Shown piece after piece: positions 11,173 to 23,300 of a stretch of 64,000 nt of DNA. The notes beneath the pieces were generated by a model. The model worked only from the letters and a program-made list of their open reading frames with translations, was not told the origin of the DNA and ran no database searches. How positions within the stretch are numbered: the first letter of the stretch is position 1; each line of letters opens with the position of its first letter. The stretch spans positions 68,808,790-68,872,789 of the forward strand of contig CM062292.1 of the NCBI GenBank assembly GCA_031216915.1, given 5' to 3'. The position numbers were made by a program, and so were the translations under genes. This DNA comes from Pictodentalium vernedei (lineage: Eukaryota; Mollusca; Scaphopoda; Dentaliida; Dentaliidae).

Positions 11173-11312
11173 TATTTATAAAACGAGTCTAAGCGTTTTG
11201 GAGTGCCTCAGGCGAGCCCAAACGGAAAATTCGAACGAGTTTCATAAATATTATATGAGAAAAACACTCATTTCATATTCTATTTATGATATTAGCCACT
11301 TAGTATGACTTT

Positions 11313-11532
11313 TTAACCCATCACCTAACTTGAGTTGCAGACGGCACTTGGAAAAAACATCCTCGTATAACTAAAAATTTTCATTTTTTGCTTCCAAAAC
11401 ATAGGTTATGACCCCTCATTGGAACGAGCTCGTCGAGCTCGTTTCAATGAGGGGTCATAACCTATGTTTTGGAAGCAAAAAGTGAAAATATAAAAAAAAT
11501 GAATGGCGTTTTTCTTGTAGGTAAAATATTAA
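11313..11532. mobile_element. TTAA hairpin MITE inside the 700-bp element, copy 1
   Basis: TTAACCCATCACCTAAC start and TTAA end, with the GGTTATGACCCC and GGAACGAGCTCG hairpin. The same insertion is at the same place in all three copies of the 700-bp element (11.3, 21.5 and 33.4 kb), so it predates their spread. Confidence 0.75.
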
Positions 11533-12065
11533 TACAATATAACCCACCCTAAATAGGACAGATAACGTAAATTCTCCCTACTGAAATTATGCAAATGTGA
11601 CCCAGTTGTATTTTGTTTAGCCAATCAAATTGTCCAGTTTTGAAATTGACCAATGAAAGCTCCCAACTCTAATTATGTAAATTATGAATATGTGGCCCAG
11701 TTGTGTTTTGTTCAGCCAATCAAATTGTCTAGTTTTGAAATTGACCAATGAAATTGACGGAAGGCTTTATTTATCACTGATTAATTTGAAAACAAAATAT
11801 CAAATGTTTTAAAGTGAACAAAACGGACGAGTCATATGATAATAAGATTTACGACCATCCGATAACTCAATGTAAATCGAAACACGCCCAACAAGCAGGT
11901 TAATCATACCGATCGATAATCACTTCAGCACGACACGATTGCTTGGTAGAGTTGCTTCCCTAACAGTGTAAACTTTCGTCTGCTTGTTTTCCTTTTCACA
12001 AGTTCATGTAATTAAAGGGACATACTGGATTTTGTCCGCCTAATATTGATCGTATTCCCAATTCG

Positions 12066-13087
12066 CCGAAAAAATAGACTCAAAAGAAAAAAAAAACGAG
12101 TTGCAAACGAGCCGTGCCAGCAACATCGGATAGCGGCGTTTATTCAGCAATACATATCTATAATATAATTTTTACAATATATTTTACCACAAAATGAACT
12201 CATGACGTATGCGCAGCCGGTCAGGAAAAACCACCCATTGGGTTTTTTTTTTTTTTTTTTTTTTTTAAAAAAGGCTGGAAACCTGAAATCCGAAGCCAAC
12301 TCATATACGCAGCACGGGTGTACGGACCTCACCCTCCTGAAACGCCACTGCTGCCACATAAGAAAAACTAAATAGGTCGGTGAAAATGTTACAGAAGAAA
12401 TACCAAAACACGCGAGTAGATAGGAAAAGAAATGAATAAGACAAATGGAAGTAACCTTGATAACTTCCGAAAGTCGTGATAACCCAAACATTGTTGATAA
12501 CACAGAATGTTATTTTGATCATTTTTTAAAAAAAAAATTCGAAGCTGACCGGCGCGGGTTTACTGCTAGAATGACCAGTCTTCCACTCGATCGCTCATAA
12601 GAGCGACTGCAATCAACGAATCGCATTGGCTACTATGCGAGCAAATGGCCTATTAAAAAATATCAACGAACTGTGAATACAAAATTTTCCCGCTAATGCC
12701 TGGAAACGCGGGAAAATTCGAATCACTTCGTCTCACATGACACTATATCCGATAACTAAACATCCTGTAAATTATAATATGGGTAAAATGTTTTGATTTT
12801 TTCATCATCGCTTGCATGTAACAGGAACTGCCCGTATGTCGTCGTTAATCAGGACACCAAATTTGAGTGGTTTACGAGACTACTATAGGCCACTATAAAA
12901 ACCAAGAATTACATTGATCATTGCAGGCCAAAAATGATGTAGCCTGTGCTCGCTTTGACGGCTATGTTTAATTGACGTCATCAACATAATATTAATTGGC
13001 GTGATCTAATTGACTGCCCTGAAGATGGAAAACGAATGACGTACCTGATGGTAAACGATGGTAAACGCAATTACTATTATCCAATAG
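12066..13087. other. Spacer with a poly-T run, no gene seen
   Basis: Mixed AT-rich sequence with a T run at 12242-12266. Open frames on the minus strand (12144-12522) read through the T run and look like chance. I see no gene. Confidence 0.4.
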
Positions 13088-13399
13088 GTACAGTTAAAAC
13101 TAGAAGTCCTGTCTTGAAATGCGCACAAATAGCACGCCGACCTGCGCGTTAATCTACGCGTTATGACCATAATACTATCAAATTCTGTACATATGGTCTG
13201 TGCACACGCAATGTTTCAGCCAATGGACCTCCGGGTAACCCGGAGGTCCATTGGCGGAAACATTGCATGTGTTTGGATACCAAGGAGAATCTGCCGTGCT
13301 TTGGATACTATTCGATATGGCAATTGCGAGCAATTCCTACGCGCAATTAAGCCTAGATAAGCGCACAGTTCGTGACAGGACTTCTAGTTTTAACTGTAC
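13088..13399. mobile_element. MITE with 26-bp inverted ends and a central hairpin
   Basis: Ends GTACAGTTAAAACTAGAAGT (13088) and ACTTCTAGTTTTAACTGTAC (to 13399) are exact complements, extending to GTCCTGTC inside. The central hairpin at 13209-13263 includes GCCAATGGACCTCCGGG. No coding capacity. Inserted just left of the 55-bp array. Confidence 0.8.
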
Positions 13400-13404
13400 A
13401 GAAG

Positions 13405-13530
13405 GGACAATTTGTAATAATTTTATTACATTTCGCGTTGTGTTTGACAAGTGCACTTCGACCCGATTTGTAATAATTTTATTACTTATCGCGTTGTGTT
13501 AACAAATGCAAATCAACGCGATTTGTAATA
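13405..13530. repeat. Diverged 55-bp repeat units at the array's left edge
   Basis: About two units with TTATTACATTTCGCGTTG and GATTTGTAATAATTTTATTAC, more diverged than the main array and resembling the units at 8.3 kb. The array is broken at 13531 by a pogo-like insertion. Confidence 0.8.
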
Positions 13531-13948
13531 TTGTGGAGCCCACTTAATTGGATGTCTTTTAATTGTATATCCCTGTTAATTGAATATGATTTTCAAACAC
13601 AAAACCAGTTACCACACCTTCAGTACAAATTTGATCCTTTAATTGCATATGGGTTGTAGAGTAAACTCCTGTTAATTGTATATAAATTTTTGTAATATGT
13701 CGGAAAAAATTACTGTGACACGCACCAAAGTCCCCTTTTGGGCCCCACTACATCCAATACAGGCATTTATTCTATTATATCTTGTTTGACAGAGCTCTAT
13801 GAGCTCTGTCAAACAAGATATAATAGAATAAATGCTCAGTTTACCTCCAGAACACAACAAACTAATAAAATCCCTGTTAATTGTATACTCCTGTTAATTG
13901 AATAACTTTCACTAGCAAAATGGATATTCAATTAAGAGGATTCTACTG
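13531..13948. mobile_element. pogo-like MITE inserted in the satellite
   Basis: Ends TTGTGGAGCCCACTTAATTG and, in complement, CAGTAGAATCCTCTTAATTG are flanked by TA (13529-13530 and 13949-13950). The CAGTAGAATCC-type end and TA target fit pogo/Tigger elements. Inside are repeats of CCTGTTAATTG and a palindrome TTTGACAGAGCTC at 13789-13826. No transposase. Confidence 0.65.
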
Positions 13949-16880
13949 TAATTTTATTACATATCGCGTTGAACTCACTAGTGGTTTTCTACCAGATTTG
14001 TATTAATTTTATTACATATCGCATTGAACTCACTAGTGGTTTTCTACACGATTTGTATTAATTTTATTACATATCGCATTGAACTCACTAGTGATTTTCT
14101 ACACGATTTGTATTAATTTTATTACATATCGCGTTGAGCTCACTAGTGGTTTTCTACGTGATTTGTATCAATTTCATTACATATCGCGCTGGACTCACAA
14201 GTGGTTTTCTACGCGATTTGTATTAATTTTATTAAATATCGCGTTGAACTCACTAGTGATTTTCTACATGATTTGTATTAATTTTATTACATATCGCGTT
14301 GAACTCACTAATGATTTTCTGCGCGATTTGTATTAATTTTATTACATATCGTGTTGAACTCACTAGTGATTTTCTACACGATTTGTATTAATTTTATTAC
14401 ATATCGCGTTGAACTCACTAGTGATTTTCTACACGATTTGTATTAATTTTATTACATATTGCATTGAACTCACTGGTGATTTTCTACGCGATTTGTATTA
14501 ATTTTATTACATATCGCGTTGAACTCACTAGTGATTTTCTACACGATTTGTATTAATTTTATTACATATCGCATTGAACTCACTAGTGGTTTTCTACACG
14601 ATTTGTATTAATTTTAATACATATCGCGTTGAACTCACTAATGGTTTTCTACGCGATTTGTATTAATTTTATCACATATCGCGTTGAACTCACTAGTGGT
14701 TTTCTACGCGATTTGTATTAATTTTATTACATATCGCATTGAACCCACTAGTGGTTTTCTACACGATTTGTATTAATTTTATTACATATCGCGTTGAACT
14801 CATTAGTGGTTTTCTATGTGATTTGTATTAATTTTATTACATATCGCATTGAACTCAATAGTGGTTTTCTACGCGATTTGTATTAATTTTATTGCATATC
14901 GCGTTGAACTCACTAATGGTTTTCTACACGATTTGTATTAATTTTATTACATATCGCATTGAACTCACTAGTGGTTTTCTACACGATTTGTATTAATTTT
15001 ATTACATATCGCGTTGAACTCACTAGTGATTTTCTGCGCGATTTGTATTAATTTTATTACATATCGTGTTGAACTCACTAGTGATTTTCTACACGATTTG
15101 TATTAATTTTATTACATATCGCGTTGAACTCACTAGTGATTTTCTACACGATTTGTATTAATTTTATTACATATCGCTTTGAACTCACTAGTGCTTTTCT
15201 ATGCGATTTGTATTAATTTTATTACATATCACATTGAACTCACTAGTGGTTTTCTACACGATTTGTATTAATTTTATTACATATCGCTTTGAACTCACTA
15301 GTGGTTTTCTACACGATTTGTATTAATTTTATTACATATCGATTGAACTCACTAGTGGTTTTATACACGATTTGTATTAATTTTATTACATATCGCGTTG
15401 AACTCACTAGTGGTTTTCTACATGATTTGTATTAATTTTATTACATATCGCTTTGAACTCACTAGTGGTTTTCTATGCGATTTGTATTAATTTTATTACA
15501 TATCACATTGAACTCACTAGTGGTTTTCTACATGATTTGTATTAATTTTATTACATATCGCATTGAACTCACTAGTGATTTTCTACGTGATTTGTATTAA
15601 TTTTATTACATATCGCGTTGAACTCACCAGTGGTTTTCTACATGATTTGTATTAATTTTATTACATATTGCTTTGAACTCACTAGTGGTTTTCTATGCGA
15701 TTTGTATTAATTTTATTACATATCGCATTGAACTCACTAGTGGTTTTCTACGCGATTTGTATTAATTTGATTACATATCGATTGAACTCACTAGAGGTTT
15801 TCTACACGATTTGTATTAATTTTATTACATATTGCTTTGAACTCACTAGTGATTTTCTACGCGATTTGTATTAATTTTATTACATATCGCATTGAACTCA
15901 CTAGTGATTTTCTACGCGATTTGTATTAATTTTATTACATATCGCGTTGAACTCACTAGTGGTTTTCTACACGATTTGTATTAATTTTATTACATATTGC
16001 TTTGAACTCACTAGTGGTTTTCTATGCGATTTGTATTAATTTTATTACATATATCGCATTGAACTCACTAGTGGTTTTCTACGCGATTTGTATTAATTTT
16101 ATTACATATCGCTTTGAACTCACTAGTGGTTTTCTACGCGATTTGTATTAATTTTATTACATATCGCATTGAACTCACTAGTGGTTTTCTACGTGATTTG
16201 TATTAATTTTATTACATATCGCTTTGAACTCACTAGTGGTTTTCTACGTGATTTGTATTAATTTTATTACATATCGCGTTGAACTCACTAGTGGTTTTCT
16301 ACATGATTTGTATTAATTTTATTACATATCGCTTTGAACTCACTAGTGGTTTTCTACGTGATTTGTATTAATTTTATTACATATCGCTTTGAACTCACTA
16401 GTGGTTTTCTACGCGATTTGTATTAATTTTATTACATATCGCGTTGAACTCACTAGTGGTTTTCTACGCGATTTGTAATAATTTTATTACATATCGCATT
16501 GAACTCACTAGTGGTTTTCTATGCGATTTGTATTAATTTTATTACATATCGCATTGAACTCACTAGTGGTTTTCTACGTGATTTGTATTAATTTTATTAC
16601 ATATCGCATTGAACCCACTAGTGGTTTTCTACACGATTTGTATTAATTTTATTACATATCGCATTGAACTCACTAGTGGTTTTCTACGTGATTTGTATTA
16701 ATTTCATTACATATCGCTTTGAACTCACTAGTGGTTTTCTACGCGATTTGTATTAATTTTATTACATATCGCTTTGAACTCACTAGTGGTTTTCTACGCG
16801 ATTTGTATTAATTTTATTACATATCGCATTGAACTCACTAGTGGTTTTCTACGTGATTTGTATTAATTTTATTACATATC
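13949..16880. repeat. 55-bp satellite array, about 53 copies
   Basis: Tandem units with a constant 55-bp period and few indels (one or two units are a base shorter or two longer). Each unit joins an imperfect 32-bp palindrome, CGCGATTTGTA...TACATATCGCG, to TTGAACTCACTAGTGG, which holds the exact 8-bp palindrome CACTAGTG. Variation is concentrated in the CGCG/CACG/CGTG/TGCG positions at the palindrome edges. Because 55 is not a multiple of three, it cannot keep one reading frame. It ends about 450 bp before the start codon of the WAP gene. Confidence 0.95.
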
Positions 16881-17326
16881 GCGTTTTATTACAAATCGCG
16901 TTGGATCATACCGTTTCTAATGAACAGAAACAAATTTTTATTACCCCGAAATGTTTGGGAATACTGCGTTTTGGGATTGAAGGGGTTGAAAAGATAACCG
17001 TGTATGCACCACCACTTGCAAATGACACTTGCAACCTATTGGAACACCTGAATAACTTTATTCTTTGCTTCAAAAGCGTAAATGCTGACCTCTCATTAAA
17101 AAAAAGTTGGCCAGGTTGTTCCAATGAAATCACATAGGCTTTTTATGTCAGGACGGGTTAATTGAACAAACTATACCGAGATTGAGTCTGAATAGAGAGA
17201 ATCGTGTTTCACATACTTCAGCATGTGGTATTTTCTCAGAACTCTTTTCTTATCTGGACGTGTCTACGCGAGCCGCATGATTAAATTCTGTCCCATTTTG
17301 TGACACAAAACGATACTAAGATTGCA

Positions 17327-17372
17327 ATGAAGGACCTGATTTTCCTCGTGTTTCTTCTTGCGTTTTCTGCAG
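17327..17372 (+). CDS. WAP gene exon 1, signal peptide
   Basis: Begins ATG in context TTGCAATGA and encodes a Lys-Asp start followed by an uninterrupted hydrophobic run to Ala15. It ends in CAG then GCAAGT: a GC donor with otherwise perfect consensus, as expected for the rare GC-AG intron class. It leaves one base of a split codon (phase 1). Confidence 0.8.
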
Positions 17373-20300
17373 GCAAGTATATTTTTAGAATACAAAGATA
17401 TTAAAAAGTTCATCAACAGCGTTCCAACTGATTCCGTAATGTGGAGTCACTCGATCGAGCAATTGCTCTATAGCACATTTGCTCGATAGGATTTGAATAG
17501 TTCGAGCAATAACTTTCCAGTAATTTCTCGATAGATTCTTGGATTTAGGAATGATATAGGCTTTCATGGAGATTGTCTATCAGTTGGCTACAATCGAAAG
17601 GGACCCTCAGTACTATAACACCACTTGCTTCTATTAAAATCCATGGTATAGCGGTCCTAGAAAGGATTCTACGAAGTATCCAAGCCAGAAAAACTACTCT
17701 AGTTCAATAGAACTTATCTCCGGGGGCCCTCTCGGTACTATAGCACTGCGTGCCAAGTCGATAAAATGGGGAATCCGTACTAAATAAAGTTGTTTTAGGT
17801 GATTTGGAGGGATTGTCGGGTTTATTTGTGTCATTCTCCGAATCGGGAAATCACTCTTGTACAAAGGAGCACACCCTCCGAACATACCCCTGTCCTATTA
17901 GAAGGTTTTAGGTCACATAGGAACCATGTGCTACCATAGAAACCAAAATGGAGGCCTCCAGTATACAAAATGGCCGACGGAAACACGTATCACCCTAACA
18001 ACACGCGCTGCGCATGCGCACTAACACCAGGTATTACTATGGGATGGCGTCACAAAATGGCCGCTCACGCGGGTTACCATGACAACCAAACATGGCGCAA
18101 CTGGGTCACGTGGCGTTGACGTCACTTCCGGATTCCTGCCCGGGGTCCTGCCAATGAGCCCCGGTTCATCGCTCTCCTACTACTGTCACACGCCATACAT
18201 TATCCCCAGCTACGTCCCTGCGTAATGCAATAGCCAATTAACTATTTCTCATGGACGTTGGGCTTCAGAATAACGTTGGTGTCGTGTAATGTTGATCCTG
18301 ATCTTTGGCACAGAGTAAAACTGATTAGCATCTCCCAAAGTTAGAATAGTTAGAGGTCATTACTTTGTTAGTTTCACATCATATTGTTAGAGACACCAGC
18401 CGAGGTAACCTCATATCAGCCTGAGACCGGAGGTCTCAGGCTGTTATGAAGTTACCGAAGGCTGACATCTCCACGAATATGAAACTAACCAAGTAATAAC
18501 CTCTATATTTGTTAACCCTTTAACTATTATGAAAAGCAGACGACACTTGCAAATAAAATTCTTGAATAACTATTTTTTTCATTTTTTGTCTCCAAAACAT
18601 AGGTTATGACCCCTCATTGGAACGAGCTGGATGAGCTCGTTCCAAAGAGGGGTCATAACCTATGTTTTTGAGACAAAAAATGGAAAAAATAATGAAAATT
18701 AATTGGCGATTTTTCTGAATAGCGCTGGCCGGTTTTGGCCGTTACGTTGGGTAAAGTGTTAAACCAAAAGAAATAATTAAAAATATTTTCAGATTTATTA
18801 CCGTTTTCTGTCAGTGTTTTTGTTTATTATTCCTTTTACAAAGTCCCAAGTTTCCACTTCTCCAACTCCTAGTTCTGCTATCCGAACGTATCGGTTTCCC
18901 CTGCTTCCATGCAGGGTAATCCTCGACGTTCGGATAACTAAACTGCCTCTTCTCCCACTTCGGCGAATCTCCGGTTACGATTCTAAATCTTAGTTTGCGA
19001 TAAATTTTCTATACAACCCTCTTCTTTCTTCTCTTCACACACACACAATCATTAATTACTGACCTCATTAATTCCACGTGACACAAAAATCTGCTACAAA
19101 ACACTCCACCATGCCTGTAACGCCAATTTTTCTAATTTCGTTTGGCGAATAACTGTGAACATTTCGATGTAAACAATCTAGTTTCGTCAAGTGATGTATC
19201 AAGTGGACAACTCTTGTTTGATTTATATCGCCCGACATCGGCGTCATATCAGCCGAGTTTCAAGCCATATCAGCCGAATTTGATGAAGAGCAATTCTGGG
19301 AAAGAAAATCTTATCAAATAAATAACAACGTTTAAAGGGGAACTACAACATTATATCAGATATCCAATCCACATTCCCTTTCCAATACTTCATTGGTAAA
19401 TACTTCAACACCTTTAGCCATAACGGGTTAACACATCTTTCCATTTCGTCTTGCCAGGGCGAAATGACGTGAAAAGGCAACTCAAAATTAACTTCTGTGC
19501 TTGAGGTCCCGGGTTCGATCCCCGTCCGGGACGACCCGAGTTGTGTCATTGGGCAAGGCACTTTATCCCGGTTACCAACATGCGGGCACGATAACGCCGT
19601 ATACTAAGGCGTACTGCACGTTGATGGTGCACATGTCTTCAACCGCTGTAACCCTGCTTGAGCGGATTTTGAACAGAGTTAGAATGTTGGGGCGCTGACA
19701 GTTGCTCGTTGGTGCTCGATGGTTCTCTCCGGGTATTCCGGCTTCCTCCACCCGTAAAACTGTCAAGGTCACAATTAGCCATTGTGCATAAGTTTGTGAC
19801 CTTGAAAACACAAATAAATAAATAAAGAAGGGATTTCCAACCTGTATAAATATCAACAACTAACGCGCGATCTCGCAAATTCTTTTGACACGATATCCGA
19901 ATGGTTTTATTGGAAAATAGAGATCAAATTCCCCAATGACTGGAATTTAGTTTACTTTTAAAAAAAAACTTTCTTGGAAAAAAGATTAACTGATATAGAT
20001 TAATCTTTTAACCCTTTACCTAACCTGAAAAGCAGACGACACTTACAAAAATAAGTCTTGAATAACTATTTTTTTTCATTTTTTGTCTCAAAAACATAGG
20101 TTATGAACCTCGTTGGAACAAGCTCGACGGGCTCGTTCCAACGAGGGGTCATAACCTATGTTTTTGAGACAAAAAATGAAAAAAATAATGACAATTAATT
20201 GGCGATTTTTGTGAATAGTGCTGGCTGGTTTTGGCCGTTACGTTAGGTAAAGGGTTAAACAATGAAACCACACACAAAGGGACTGTGAATGATGAACGTG

Positions 20301-23300
20301 TGCAAGCAGACGACAACTTCGCCAGCCAAGCATTATAGAATTATGGCTCTGGACGAACAAATGCAGTGTGTGAGAGAATTATGTTTTCCTTCCCATTCCT
20401 GTGACATTGACCTTTGTCACAAGAGCGTGGTGTTGCCCTTGTGTAAAGTTTCTTGCAGCTCCACCAAAGCATTACAGAGTTACGACTCTGTACTGACAAA
20501 TGAAGTCGGGCAGACTGACGGACCTACGGTAGGACTGACAGACAGACGGACGGACAAAAAACCCGTAATTCCCGTATTTTCGCGCGGACGGATGGACAAC
20601 CCGGACTTAAAATGCCTCCTTATCGGCGGCATACAAATCCCGGTGGATTGTCAACTTTAGATTACTCACATCAGTCGTCCAAAAATAATCAGCACTTCAG
20701 ACAAGAGAACCATGACAGGGGACTTTCCTATTCACCTTCAATGCTCGAAGCACTTTGGACCCGTAAATCAACAATTGACAGAGGTTACTTTTTTGAACTC
20801 TGATGATATTGATTTATCTAAATCATGAAATCACCAAACTTAGCAACCATTTCACTTTGTGGTATTAAAACCACATAATGAATTTAAAGATGGAGGGGGG
20901 GATCTAAGGTTCGACTTTTTGTATACATGTGTTAGTTGAGGGGGGGGGGCGGGGGCGGGGGGGGGGGGGGTGTGCTTTAAAATCGTTCACATAAATAAAA
21001 GTATAAGTGATAAAAGTTGAAAACAACTGTGTATTGCCATCCCTACATTAATAGAGAAGAATGCGTACACTTGTTTTAAACACCTCTCTCTCGTTATTTT
21101 AAACAGACGATTTCACTAAGGGGGTGGGTGCAAAGCAAATGAGTTGCTGCAGGTAAAGGATGTGGTTGGAAGGTCGGAATATTTTGCTTTACTTCTAAGT
21201 GTTCCTGTCGTGAACGGGAAATGTTATTAATGCTCAAGACCAAGTTTTATTGGAGTACTTTTAAATACCTGATACCTTCTGAAAATGTGCTGGACTATAG
21301 CATATAAAAAGAGGATATGGAATGAGTGTTTTTCTCATATAATATTTATGAAACGAGTCTAACAATTTTCCGTGTGGGAGAGCCTCTGGCGAGCCCAAAC
21401 GGAAAATTCGGACGAGTTTCATAAATATTATATGAGAAGAACACTCATTTCATATTCTATTTATCATATGACACACAGACGCACAAATTAGCCACTTAGT
21501 ATGACTTTTTAACCCATCACCTAACTTGGAAAAAACATCCTCGTATAACTAAAAATTTTCATTTTTTGCTTCCAAAACATAGGTTATGATCCCTCTTTGG
21601 AAGGAGCTCGTCGAGCTCGTTCCAATGAGGGGTCATAACCTATGTTTTGGAAGCAAAAAGTGAAAATATAAACAAAAATGAATGGCGTTTTTTTTGTTGG
21701 TAAAAGATTAATACAATATAACCCACCCTAAATAGGACAGATAACGTAAATTCTCTCTACTGAAATTATGCAAATGTGACCCAGTTGTATTTTGTTTAGC
21801 CAATCAAATTGTCCAGTTTTGAAATTGACCAATGAAAGCTCTCAACTCTAATTATGTAAATTATGAAAATGTGGTACAGTTGTATTTTGTTCAGCCAATC
21901 AAATTGTCTAGTTTTGAAATTGACCAATGAAATTGACGGAAGGCTTTATTTATCACTGATATGAAAACAAAATATCAAATGTTTTAAAGTGAACAAAACG
22001 GACGAGTCATATGATAAAACATAATAAGATACTGGATAGGAAAAAAAAAATTAGATTAAAACTTAATAGCTTAATAGTTTCATTAAAGTTTTGTAAGTAA
22101 CATTTGAACTCTTTCACAATATATTTCTCATTAATCATATTTGAGATGAGTAATCATTAATTTCCTTACTGTTTAATTTTCAGCTTACAAGTTGCGGAGT
22201 TTAGGTAAGTGTAAAAAAATAGTAATAAGATAGAACAGAACGAGGGTGGAGTACGCGAGAACTGGAATAAACGACTCGCGTAGTCGCGTAGGATTTCAAT
22301 GGTCGCTGGCTCGGACCAATTCCCTTTAAACCAACTCCCTTTAGGCCAATTCCCAAAAGACCAATTCCCCTTAGACCAACTACATACTGTTATTGATTAA
22401 GGGTTGATTGAGGATAATTAGGAAAACATTTATTTGCTGATAAGCACTTTATTTGTTTAAAAAAAATATTTATTGGCATAACATACAAAAAATATAGGTT
22501 TATAACATTTCAGCATAGCACAGTATAAATTATCATTTTACAAAAAATATAGATTTATAACATCAATACACACAAAGGATTGTGTTTGTTTTGTTATGGA
22601 AATCAGTTCAACATCTGTTTACTGCAAAACAATAAAAAGAATCACAGTCTTTGAAAGTGTGTGATTACTTTAACAATTGTTATGAAAAATCTGCCCAACA
22701 TCTATAAAATATCAACAAGCCAGAAAATAAGCCGACTATCATCTGGAAAATGAGATCCACAGAGGGTGAATTTGGTGATGCTACCCTGCACAGCAGGGTA
22801 GCATCACTAAATTTACCCTCTGTGAACCTCAACCTGAATCAAGGTCTCAAACATAAACAGAAAGAGGTTATAAATATTTATGAATATATCAAATTATTGA
22901 TATAGAATTATTTTAAAAGTAGAACACATCAGTCTAAGTGGAATTGGTCTTTTGGCAATTAGCCTCGTGGGAATTGGTCTATTTAAAGGGAATTGGTCGA
23001 GTGGGAATGAACCGCCCATACTCTTCCCGAGTTGTGTTCTGTATTTTTATCTCACAATCGGGTCATTTTTGCACTGTTACGCAACTAAAGTTTAATGTAA
23101 CTGGGCCCTTGCTCCGAATCCGCATCAAGGACCCCTGATACAAGCGCGTGATTCTGCTGTTGCCAAAACAACGGCATTAATATCATTTTTCGATCGCTTC
23201 GCGTTTTTCCCTTCAGAGAAAACAATATTAGGTGAGGCAAAGCCAAACCTAATATTGTTTTCTCTGAGCCGTACATATGTACATATCTGTCAGCTAAAAG

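Larger units (their letters stand above)
9609..11842. mobile_element. 700-bp foldback-headed element, copy 1, split by Tc1
   Basis: The head starts at 9611 (ATAAATAGAAGATATGGGAT), breaks at 9646 and resumes at 11173 (TTTATAAAACGAGTC). It then runs through the CTCAGGCGAGCC hairpin centre, a family-1 MITE, and two tandem CCAATCAAATTGTC units to GAGTCATATGATAA (11830-11842). It interrupts the right arm of the foldback element; comparison with the intact left arm (GGTTGACCTCAA then ATAATAAGATTTAC) defines both ends. No reading frame; probably mobilised by another element. Confidence 0.75.
8725..12065. mobile_element. Large foldback element containing nested insertions
   Basis: The left arm (about 8725-9297) and right arm (9556-9610 continued at 11830-12065) are inverted copies. 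Examples: ATCAATATTAGGCG (about 8745) against CGCCTAATATTGAT (about 12040); AGTTTACA near 8869 against TGTAAACT near 11969; GGGCGTGTTTTGATTTACAT (9181) against its complement near 11875; GCGTGGATAAATG (9258) against its complement near 9590. The left arm is broken by the MITE 8933-9171 and the right arm by the 700-bp element. No coding capacity of its own. Confidence 0.65.

Noticed and set aside
12144-12522. Minus-strand frames with Lys run
   Set aside because: The Lys run is a translated poly-T tract; flanks show no protein features.
13949-16880. Regular repeat array that could suggest a CRISPR
   Set aside because: Units are contiguous 55-bp repeats with no unique spacers, in eukaryotic DNA. 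It is a satellite.
14079-17137. Open frames in and at the edge of the satellite
   Set aside because: They are built of the 55-bp repeat, which rotates through all frames; no protein signal.
19495-19560. tRNA gene suspected from GGGTTCGATCCC
   Set aside because: Only the B-box side is present and it continues directly into a SINE body; no cloverleaf. The same holds for 38.25, 40.67 and 46.92 kb.
20289-20660. 123-codon + strand frame with Cys residues
   Set aside because: Includes a GAC-type tandem repeat and shows no domain or splice context.
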